Origin: Pasteurella sp049941595
GTDB taxonomy: Bacteria; Pseudomonadota; Gammaproteobacteria; Enterobacterales; Pasteurellaceae
Assembly: GCA_049941595.1 (NCBI GenBank)
Contig: JBNFNA010000009.1
Span: 1 to 49,102, forward strand
Length of the DNA stretch: 49,102 bases
Direction of reading: 5' to 3'
The position numbers were made by a program, and so were the translations under genes. A model generated the notes under the pieces. The model searched no databases. It saw only the letters and a program-made list of their open reading frames with translations, and was not told the DNA's origin. Positions within the stretch are counted from its first letter, which is position 1. Each line of letters begins with the position of its first letter. Below are positions 43,523-49,102 of the stretch, one piece after another.

Positions 43523-43560
43523 AAAGTGCGGTCAAACTTTTTAAGATTTCACTGCACTTT
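43523..43560 (-). terminator. Uptake-signal hairpin terminator downstream of ulaD
   Basis: A perfect uptake signal in one arm (43523-43536) pairs with a degenerate inverted copy (43547-43560, TTTCACTGCACTTT) with one G-T pair and one mismatch. On the minus strand it is followed by a T-rich stretch. Inverted uptake-signal pairs acting as terminators are known in H. influenzae. Confidence 0.65.
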
Positions 43561-43615
43561 GATATCAAGAGTAAAAAATTTAATACTCAATAAGATCCAA
43601 TAATCAAAAAGCTAA

Positions 43616-44290
43616 TTACCAAAATTTTGCAATCTCTGCACGAATCGCATCCGCTGTGGCTTTACCTTTTTCACCCACTAATGCACGACCTGCAATAAAG
43701 GCTTTTGCGTTACGGATATCCTTGAATAAATGAATATCTTCAGGAATAATACCGCCCGTAATAGAGATCTCTAAACCGAGATCTTCCAAACGTTTCATTT
43801 TTTCGATATCGTCTTCTGTCCAACCTTTACCAGCTAATTCGGCATCACGAGAACGGTGATAAATCGCTTGTTTTACCCCTAAATCCACCCACTCTTTAGC
43901 ATCTTCAAATGTCCAGTTACCATAGATTTCAATTTGAATTTCTTTTTTCACTTTCGCATCTGGATTAGCTTGGTTAAATTCATCTGCAACTTTTTTACAA
44001 GCGGCTTTCGTCGCAGGGTGAGCTGCTGCAGAGACGGTTAGCCAATCTGCCCCCGCTTCAAACGCCATTTTTGCTAAAATTGCGCCACCATCAGTCGTTT
44101 TTAAATCGCATACGATAATATGATTAGGATGTAATGCACGTAATGTACTTACGGCTTTCATCCCTTCTGCACACGCAAGAATGGTGCCAACTTCAATAAT
44201 TTCTACCGCACTTTCTGCTTGCTTAGCGTCAGCAACTGCTTTTTCAAGAGAAAGAGAATCTAACGCAATTTGAAGTAATGGTTTTGACAT
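43616..44290 (-). CDS. ulaD: 3-keto-L-gulonate-6-phosphate decarboxylase
   Basis: Decarboxylates 3-keto-L-gulonate 6-phosphate to L-xylulose 5-phosphate in ascorbate catabolism. The 224-residue TIM barrel belongs to the OMP decarboxylase suprafamily. Active-site residues are recognisable: Asp11 (ALDS), Glu33 (EVGT), Asp62, Lys64 and Asp67 in CDLKTTDGG, the HRSRDA segment (145-150), and the phosphate-binding TGGI and GRAL loops. Close homologues (hexulose-phosphate synthase, SgbH) share these, but the ula context decides the name. It lies 24 bases after ulaC. Confidence 0.95.
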   Translation of the reverse strand: MSKPLLQIALDSLSLEKAVADAKQAESAVEIIEVGTILACAEGMKAVSTLRALHPNHIIVCDLKTTDGGAILAKMAFEAGADWLTVSAAAHPATKAACKKVADEFNQANPDAKVKKEIQIEIYGNWTFEDAKEWVDLGVKQAIYHRSRDAELAGKGWTEDDIEKMKRLEDLGLEISITGGIIPEDIHLFKDIRNAKAFIAGRALVGEKGKATADAIRAEIAKFW

Positions 44291-44314
44291 AATGATTTCC
44301 TTTTTATCTAAAAA

Positions 44315-44782
44315 TTAACCTAATACTGCATCAATTACAGCATATACATCTTCTGCAGTTTGACAACGGCGAATTTTATCTAAATCAACACCGGTATCAC
44401 TGTCAGGATCGTCTAATACTTGTGTAACTTCCATTAAACCTTGCATATGCTGATCAGAATCACTTCCTGCAAGAGTTAAAAAAACATCTACGGGCTCATC
44501 TTCCCCCTCAAAATAAACAGGCGTATCTAAAGTGACTAACGCAAATGCAGTACGATTTACACCATCTTCTGGACGTGCGTGTGGCATTGCTAACCCTGGT
44601 GCAAGAATAATATAAGGCCCCATTTCTTTAATACATTTGATAATGGTATCGTGATAACGAGATTCTACCGCACCCGATGCGATTAACATATCAGTACCAA
44701 TTTTAATCGCCTCTTCCCAGTTCCTTGCAGATTGGTGAAGTTTAATTGAATTATTTTCAATAAGAGATTGTTTTAAATTCAT
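44315..44782 (-). CDS. ulaC: Ascorbate-specific PTS EIIA component
   Basis: Passes phosphate from HPr to the EIIB domain for L-ascorbate uptake. The 155-residue protein is of the mannitol/fructose EIIA fold with the phosphorylated histidine in APGLAMPHARPEDG (His68), and the FLTLAGSDSDQHM segment. It follows the fused ulaAB by 63 bases, which contain a hairpin, and precedes ulaD. Confidence 0.93.
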   Translation of the reverse strand: MNLKQSLIENNSIKLHQSARNWEEAIKIGTDMLIASGAVESRYHDTIIKCIKEMGPYIILAPGLAMPHARPEDGVNRTAFALVTLDTPVYFEGEDEPVDVFLTLAGSDSDQHMQGLMEVTQVLDDPDSDTGVDLDKIRRCQTAEDVYAVIDAVLG

Positions 44783-44812
44783 AAAATTTCCTTCTATCTA
44801 TTGGGTTGCAAT

Positions 44813-44838
44813 GCTCCTAGCAGTAGGTTGCTAGGAGC
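44813..44838 (-). other. Intercistronic hairpin between ulaAB and ulaC
   Basis: GCTCCTAGCA (44813-44822) pairs perfectly with TGCTAGGAGC (44829-44838), loop of six bases, without a T-tract. It lies eight bases after the ulaAB stop and probably stabilises the upstream message or sets the ratio of EIICB to the soluble enzymes. Confidence 0.65.
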
Positions 44839-44845
44839 TATTTTG

Positions 44846-46642
44846 TCAATGGGTTTCTTGATGTTTCTTAATTAAGGCTATCAACTCATCACCAAACGAA
44901 TTTGGGTTCAGCATATTTTGTACACCTAAGACAGATTTGCCTTCGCCCACTTCAATTTCATCTGCAAGGTGACGAGATGACACGATAATATCAACTTCGT
45001 TTAATTTACCTTTATAGTCAGTCACTGCGCAAGAATCCATAATATTTGCGACACCACGTTTATCTAAATAGCCCTTAATTTTCATTTTCATCATCATTGA
45101 TGAACCTTGACCGCTACCACATACTGCGAGGATACGAATTGGTTTTACACCACTATTGTTTACAACATCTTTTTCTGTTTCTGCTGGTTGAACTGCTTCT
45201 GTGACAGTTTCTTCAACACCGTAACCGTCCATTTGCTCAAGCGTTTTACCTGCTGCCGCGGCGGCTGCTTCTTCTGCACGTAATTTTTTCGATGCAAATG
45301 CCATATAAACTAAAGCAAGTGCAAGCAATACAAAGAAGAAGCCAGGAATACTCACGATACCTTGTAATACTGGTGGGAAGAACAATGCCCAGTCAGCCAT
45401 ACCCATCCAACCGTTGAATACAGTACCTTGTGACGCTAATAATTGAATCACCCAAGCAGAGCCTAGTACTTCAACGATACCCATAATGAAACAGATCTTC
45501 ATTACCGCTTTCCAACCACCAAATTGGTTAGCAAACACACCGATCGTTGCGTTCGAGAAGAACATTGGGATAAAGCCAGGAATGATAAGAATTGGTGAGC
45601 TAAAGCCAAGTAAGATACCTACGGCAACGAATTGTCCGATAGCCCCCCACATAAAACCGAATACCATTGCGTTTGGTGAGAAAGCGTAAATCGCCGCACA
45701 GTCAATCGCAAGTACAGAATTTGGAATCACACGTTCAGAAATCCCTTTGAAGGCTTCTGAAAGTTCCGCAACGAACATACGTACACCCGTTACGATGATT
45801 TGAATTGCTACCGCAAATTTTAAGCCCATTTCAAGGATATACATAAACCAATGGGTTTTGCCTGCCATTGTTTGTAGGTTATCCAAACCGAATGACAACA
45901 AGATAATACCGAAGAATACGGTCATTACAAGTGCGGTTGCAGAAATACTATCGTGGAAAATATGTAACCACTTAGGTAATTTCATATTATCCACAGAGTC
46001 ATCTTTATCACCCAATTTCGGTGCTAATTTCACTGCAATCCAAGAAGCAATTTGTTGTTGGTGACCAATTGAGAAGCCTGCACCGCCTGTTACAGCTTGG
46101 GTTGGCTTATACATAATGTTAGATGAGATACCCCAATAAAGCGCCATCAATACCGCAGTATAAATCACGGTTTCCCACATTGAAGCACCGATGATCATAT
46201 AGAACACCGCAACCAGACCAGCTTGTTGGAACATAATGTGTCCGGTGAGCATAATTGTTCTAATCCCTGTCACTCGACGCAATACAACTAATAGGATATT
46301 TAAGAGCAGGGCGAGAATAACGGCATAACCAACCCAAGCATAGTTATCAGCCATTGTTTGAATGGTTGCTTGCATACTAGTGTATGGGTCAATTACCGCT
46401 CCAGCCAAGTTGTGGAATTTTGATAAGCCTTCAATAACCGGTTTAAAGTTTGTGACAAGGAAGCCAGAACCAGCTTGCACAATCATAAAACCAACAATGG
46501 TCTTAATCGTGCCCTTAATCACTGTTGTTGTATCTTTTCTTAAAAGAACATAGCCGATACAGGCAACAATACCGAGTAAGAAAGGTGCTTTAGAGAGCAC
46601 TTGGTTGTTGAAACCTAAAAATAGACTATAGAGTGTTTCCAT
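44846..46642 (-). CDS. ulaA: Fused ascorbate-specific PTS EIICB (UlaA-UlaB)
   Basis: Membrane permease for L-ascorbate joined to its phosphoryl donor domain. Residues 1 to about 450 form the UlaA/SgaT-type EIIC domain with 10 or more helices. An Ala/Glu-rich linker (about 452-500) leads to an EIIB domain with the phosphocysteine in ILAVCGSGQGSS (Cys508). In E. coli the two parts are separate genes (ulaA, ulaB); here one 598-residue chain contains both. AGAGG lies seven bases before the ATG. It is first gene of the minus-strand arm, with CRP and repeated operator-like sites upstream. Confidence 0.94.
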   Translation of the reverse strand: METLYSLFLGFNNQVLSKAPFLLGIVACIGYVLLRKDTTTVIKGTIKTIVGFMIVQAGSGFLVTNFKPVIEGLSKFHNLAGAVIDPYTSMQATIQTMADNYAWVGYAVILALLLNILLVVLRRVTGIRTIMLTGHIMFQQAGLVAVFYMIIGASMWETVIYTAVLMALYWGISSNIMYKPTQAVTGGAGFSIGHQQQIASWIAVKLAPKLGDKDDSVDNMKLPKWLHIFHDSISATALVMTVFFGIILLSFGLDNLQTMAGKTHWFMYILEMGLKFAVAIQIIVTGVRMFVAELSEAFKGISERVIPNSVLAIDCAAIYAFSPNAMVFGFMWGAIGQFVAVGILLGFSSPILIIPGFIPMFFSNATIGVFANQFGGWKAVMKICFIMGIVEVLGSAWVIQLLASQGTVFNGWMGMADWALFFPPVLQGIVSIPGFFFVLLALALVYMAFASKKLRAEEAAAAAAGKTLEQMDGYGVEETVTEAVQPAETEKDVVNNSGVKPIRILAVCGSGQGSSMMMKMKIKGYLDKRGVANIMDSCAVTDYKGKLNEVDIIVSSRHLADEIEVGEGKSVLGVQNMLNPNSFGDELIALIKKHQETH

Positions 46643-46750
46643 ATGGGTACCTCTGAATTTGTTATGTCTGTCAAAAACGTCTCGATAATAAAAATAGTTT
46701 CACTGAAACTGCGCATAGGAATCTATCGGGGAGATATCATAACAGCAAAA

Positions 46751-46780
46751 AAAGATTAAAAAAGATTATATTTGATTATA
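46751..46780. repeat. Phased decamer triplet near ulaA (putative UlaR operator)
   Basis: Three successive 10-base units, aaaGATTAaa, aaaGATTAta and tttGATTAta, put GATTA at 46754, 46764 and 46774. The exact 10-base period places them on one face of the helix. They abut a perfect CRP half-site pair. Binding by UlaR is inferred from position. Confidence 0.65.
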
Positions 46781-46796
46781 TGTGAGCAGTATCACA
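46781..46796. promoter_or_regulatory. CRP site in the ula divergent region (ulaA side)
   Basis: TGTGA-GCAGTA-TCACA is a perfect match to the CRP half-sites with the standard 6-base spacer, 139 bases before the ulaA ATG. Confidence 0.8.
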
Positions 46797-46910
46797 CTTT
46801 TATTCTTAGATGATAATTTGCACCAAAGTGCGGTCAAAAAAATAGACATATTTATAATTAACTGAAATTTAAAAGAATAAAATGCATACAAAAAATAATA
46901 CTTCTAAAAA

Positions 46911-46926
46911 TAAGATCTAGATCACA
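46911..46926. promoter_or_regulatory. CRP-like site in the ula divergent region (ulaG side)
   Basis: TAAGA-TCTAGA-TCACA: one half-site is perfect and the other matches three of five; the centre TCTAGA is the symmetric optimum. It lies 88 bases before the ulaG ATG. Confidence 0.6.
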
Positions 46927-46958
46927 AAATCAAATTTAATCATTTGAGTTATTTATTG

Positions 46959-46988
46959 TGATTATATATGATTATTTGTGATTATATA
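46959..46988. repeat. Phased decamer triplet near ulaG (putative UlaR operator)
   Basis: TGATTATATA, TGATTATTTG and TGATTATATA follow one another without gaps, giving GATTAT at 46960, 46970 and 46980. The last unit overlaps a -10-like TATAGT (46985-46990), so an occupying repressor would cover the ulaG promoter. It is the same core and period as the triplet at 46751-46780, 206 bases away. Confidence 0.65.
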
Positions 46989-47013
46989 GTTAGGTTATTT
47001 ATAGGAGCCCAAA

Positions 47014-48105
47014 ATGAGCAAAATTAGCGAAATCACCCGTGAGAGTTGGATCCTTTCTACTTTTCCTGAGTGGGGAACTTGGTTAAACGAAGAAATTGAA
47101 AATGAAGTTGTTCCAGAAGGCAACTTTGCGATGTGGTGGCTGGGTTGTGTAGGTGTATGGATTAAAACCCCTGCTGGCGCCAATATTTGTATGGACCTAT
47201 GGTGCGGTCGTGGTAAAGCAACCAAGAAAGTAAAAGATATGGTGCGAGGTCATCAAATGGCAAATATGGCTGGTGTACGTAAATTACAACCAAACTTACG
47301 TGCTCAACCAATGGTATTAGACCCATTTGCGATTAATGAAGTTGACTTTATTTTAGCAACTCATTATCACAGCGATCATATTGACGTAAACGTAGCAGCA
47401 GCGATCGTGAACAATCCAAAACTCGATCACGTAAAATTCGTTGGTCCTTGGCACTGTGCTGAGTTATGGAAGAAATGGGGTGTACCAGAAGAGCGTATCA
47501 TCGTCGTAAAACCAGGCGATGTGGTGAAATTAAAAGACGTTGAAATTCACGCACTTGATTCTTTTGACCGCACTTGTTTAGTGACTTTACCAGTTGAAGG
47601 TGCTGAAGAGCAAGGTGGTGAATTATTAGGACTTTGCCCATCAGATGAAGAAATGGGACGCAAAGCGGTGAACTATGTGTTCAAAACACCAGGCGGTAAC
47701 ATTTATCACGGCGCAGACTCACACTACTCTATTCAATTTGCAAAACACGGTAAAGAATTTGATATCGATGTGGCATTAAACAACTACGGTGAAAACCCGG
47801 TAGGTATCGCAGATAAAATGACATCTGTTGATTTACTCCGTATGGCAGAATGCTTACGTTGTAAAGTCATCATTCCAGTTCACCACGATATTTGGACTAA
47901 CTTTATGGCAAGCACTGATGAGATTTTACATCTCTGGCGTATGCGCAAAGATCGTTTGCAATATAAATTCCATCCATTTATTTGGGAAGTGGGCGGTAAG
48001 TATGTTTATCCACGAGATAAAGATCTTATCGAATATCACCACCCTCGTGGATTCGATGATTGCTTTGAACATGAACCGAATATTCAGTTTAAGTCAATGC
48101 TTTAA
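47014..48105 (+). CDS. ulaG: L-ascorbate-6-phosphate lactonase
   Basis: Opens the lactone ring of L-ascorbate 6-phosphate to 3-keto-L-gulonate 6-phosphate; cytoplasmic. The 363-residue protein has the metallo-beta-lactamase motif THYHSDH (117-122 region, His117, His119, Asp121, His122) and later ligands in VPVHHDIW-type context (IIPVHHDIWTNF) and HGADSHYS. AGGAG precedes the ATG. First gene of the plus-strand arm, divergent from ulaAB, followed by ulaR and ulaE. Confidence 0.96.
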   Translation: MSKISEITRESWILSTFPEWGTWLNEEIENEVVPEGNFAMWWLGCVGVWIKTPAGANICMDLWCGRGKATKKVKDMVRGHQMANMAGVRKLQPNLRAQPMVLDPFAINEVDFILATHYHSDHIDVNVAAAIVNNPKLDHVKFVGPWHCAELWKKWGVPEERIIVVKPGDVVKLKDVEIHALDSFDRTCLVTLPVEGAEEQGGELLGLCPSDEEMGRKAVNYVFKTPGGNIYHGADSHYSIQFAKHGKEFDIDVALNNYGENPVGIADKMTSVDLLRMAECLRCKVIIPVHHDIWTNFMASTDEILHLWRMRKDRLQYKFHPFIWEVGGKYVYPRDKDLIEYHHPRGFDDCFEHEPNIQFKSML

Positions 48106-48114
48106 GCTGTCTTT

Positions 48115-48142
48115 AGCCACGCAATTTTGCGTGGCTTATTTG
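48115..48142 (+). terminator. Hairpin between ulaG and ulaR
   Basis: AGCCACGCA (48115-48123) pairs with TGCGTGGCT (48128-48136) around ATTT, followed by TATTTG. The tail is weak, so it could attenuate rather than stop transcription into ulaR and ulaE. Confidence 0.6.
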
Positions 48143-48190
48143 TTCATTATTGATACAATATCTTCGAATTAATTAAGGGAAATAAAAATA

Positions 48191-48937
48191 ATGAACGAAC
48201 ATTATCGACAACGACAGCTGCTCAATCTATTAGAAGAAAGGAAAGCACTTTCAACCCAAGAAATTATCCGCTTATTGGATATTTCACCTGCAACTGCAAG
48301 ACGTGATATTACTAAATTAAATGAACAAGGCCGATTACGCAAAGTGCGTAATGGCGCTGAAGCAATCGAAAAGCGGATATATCGTCCACAACCTCTTGCA
48401 GTGAATAATGCTGATGAAAAACAACGTATTGCTGAAGCTGCCGCACAAATCTGTCAAGAAGGCGAAAGCGTCATTTTGACTTGTGGTTCCACAATGCTAA
48501 TGCTTGGTAGTAGCCTCTGTGGTAAAAACATTCAAATAATGACCAATTTTTTACCGCTCGCTAATTATTTAATTGAACACGATCACAATGATGTCGTGAT
48601 TATGGGTGGTCAATACAATAAAAACCAAGCCATTATGCTGTCATTAAATACCAGCGCTGAAGCAATTTATGCCGCAAATATTATGTTTACTAGTGGTAAA
48701 GGCTTAACGGCTGACGGTTTGTATAAAACGGATATGCTAATTGCAAACTCGGAGCAAAGAATGCTTTCCCGCGTAGGCAAGTTGGTGGTTTTATTAGATA
48801 GTTCAAAACTCGGTAAACAAGCGGGTATGTTGTTTAGTGAACTTAGCAATATTCATTTATTAATCACAGGTAGAGAAGCGGATCCTGAAATTATCTCAAT
48901 GCTAAGGAACAAAGGATTAAATGTTCTTTTAGCATAA
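48191..48937 (+). CDS. ulaR: DeoR-family regulator, probable UlaR
   Basis: A 248-residue DeoR-type repressor. It has an N-terminal winged HTH (residues about 6-57, LSTQEIIRLLDISPATARRDITKLNEQGRL) and a C-terminal sugar-phosphate-sensing domain (DEKQRIAEAAA, ILTCGSTMLMLG, SSKLGKQAG). In E. coli UlaR represses both ula arms and responds to L-ascorbate 6-phosphate. Here it lies between ulaG and ulaE instead of at the edge of the locus. The assignment rests on location. Its likely targets are the decamer triplets in 46751-46988. Confidence 0.85.
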   Translation: MNEHYRQRQLLNLLEERKALSTQEIIRLLDISPATARRDITKLNEQGRLRKVRNGAEAIEKRIYRPQPLAVNNADEKQRIAEAAAQICQEGESVILTCGSTMLMLGSSLCGKNIQIMTNFLPLANYLIEHDHNDVVIMGGQYNKNQAIMLSLNTSAEAIYAANIMFTSGKGLTADGLYKTDMLIANSEQRMLSRVGKLVVLLDSSKLGKQAGMLFSELSNIHLLITGREADPEIISMLRNKGLNVLLA

Positions 48938-48955
48938 CTTGCAAAGGACAATATC

Positions 48956-49102
48956 GTGAGAAAACATAAACTAGGTATTTATGAAAAAGCCTTGCCGAAG
49001 AATATCAGCTGGCAAGACAGATTATCTATCGCCAAAGCCTGTGGCTTTGATTTTGTCGAGATTTCAATTGATGAAACTGATGGACGTTTGGCACGTTTAG
49101 AT
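48956..49102 (+). CDS. ulaE: L-ribulose/L-xylulose-5-phosphate 3-epimerase, 5' part
   Basis: Incomplete at the window end. The visible 49 residues from a GTG start read RKHKLGIYEKALPKNISWQ and continue with FDFVEISIDETDGRLARLD. The LGIYEKALP start and the VEISIDE strand are typical of UlaE/SgbU epimerases, which convert L-xylulose 5-phosphate to L-ribulose 5-phosphate. AAAGGA lies seven bases before the GTG, 18 bases after ulaR. Confidence 0.88.
   Translation, partial: MRKHKLGIYEKALPKNISWQDRLSIAKACGFDFVEISIDETDGRLARLD

Larger units (their letters stand above)
5639..47575. repeat. Perfect 9-base DNA uptake signals (27 copies, Hin type)
   Basis: AAGTGCGGT starts at 5979, 11132, 13817, 14628, 18219, 20826, 31673, 32923, 33608, 34641, 38419, 43524, 45929 and 46826. 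The complement ACCGCACTT starts at 5639, 10744, 12221, 13659, 20139, 20887, 22466, 26186, 27842, 38784, 40984, 44205 and 47567. Many are followed by AT-rich flanks as in H. influenzae. They mark DNA for competence uptake in the Haemophilus/Aggregatibacter/Pasteurella branch. Counted by eye, so a few may be missed. None lies in 40993-43523, which includes the EEP and PD-(D/E)XK genes. Confidence 0.93.

Noticed and set aside
1..49102. Prophage, integrative element or insertion sequence
   Set aside because: No integrase, transposase, phage structural gene or flanking direct repeat was found; the low-GC genes are isolated singles.

Overview
The window reads as chromosomal DNA of a Pasteurellaceae bacterium, most likely a Haemophilus of the H. 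influenzae / H. parainfluenzae group. I counted by eye 27 perfect copies of the 9-base 'Hin-type' DNA uptake signal (AAGTGCGGT or its complement), about one per 1.8 kb, in both orientations. The DNA is AT-rich, and the gene content and several local gene orders (recG-spoT-rpoZ-gmk, lysC-purA, metB/trxA, the yidE-type transporter next to the SbmA-like ABC protein) match that group. Species cannot be fixed from the sequence alone. Nearly all of the window is core metabolism and housekeeping. No prophage, insertion sequence, integrase or CRISPR array is visible.

Layout. 75-7115 (minus strand): a tightly overlapping murI-ubiC-recG-spoT block, then rpoZ, gmk and a stand-alone msrB. 7351-13858: gapA, an overlooked 43-residue entericidin-like lipoprotein gene, a long-chain acyl-CoA ligase, znuA with a nine-unit His-rich hexapeptide repeat, tcdA and mltA. 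14097-17949: initiator tRNA-Met, mpl, fbp with a CRP-type promoter, an AT-rich orphan membrane protein, and a Gly-Cys-Leu tRNA operon. 18262-26169: metB, trxA, a membrane protein, a TRIC/UPF0126 protein with proA, lysC, a small ribbon-helix-helix-like protein, and purA. 26366-30745: an anaerobic/oxidative block with a tri-haem cytochrome c (quinol) peroxidase behind an FNR-type promoter, and nrdDG behind FNR-, Fur- and NrdR-like sites. 30770-41262: a TatD-family hydrolase, a secreted orphan, tandem cyclophilins (ppiA, ppiB), cysS, a YidE-type transporter, an SbmA/BacA-type ABC protein, a small lipoprotein and a phosphohexomutase. 41314-43458: an EEP-family membrane protein followed by an AT-rich PD-(D/E)XK nuclease-like gene, the best candidate for acquired accessory DNA. 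43616-49102: an L-ascorbate utilisation (ula) locus in two divergent arms, ulaAB(fused)-ulaC-ulaD and ulaG-ulaR-ulaE; ulaE is cut by the window end.

How parts work together. The ula genes form one pathway: EIICB and EIIA import and phosphorylate L-ascorbate, UlaG opens the lactone, UlaD decarboxylates, and UlaE epimerises towards the pentose phosphate pool. The 371-base divergent region carries two triplets of a GATTA-containing decamer with an exact 10-base period, each beside a CRP-like site. This is the most notable regulatory architecture here and probably contains the UlaR operators. The nrdDG, peroxidase, fbp and gapA promoters also carry recognisable global-regulator sites (FNR, NrdR, CRP). 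I did not find a convincing wholly new multi-gene system. The most unusual items are the phased ula repeats, the layered nrdD promoter, and the AT-rich nuclease-like gene.
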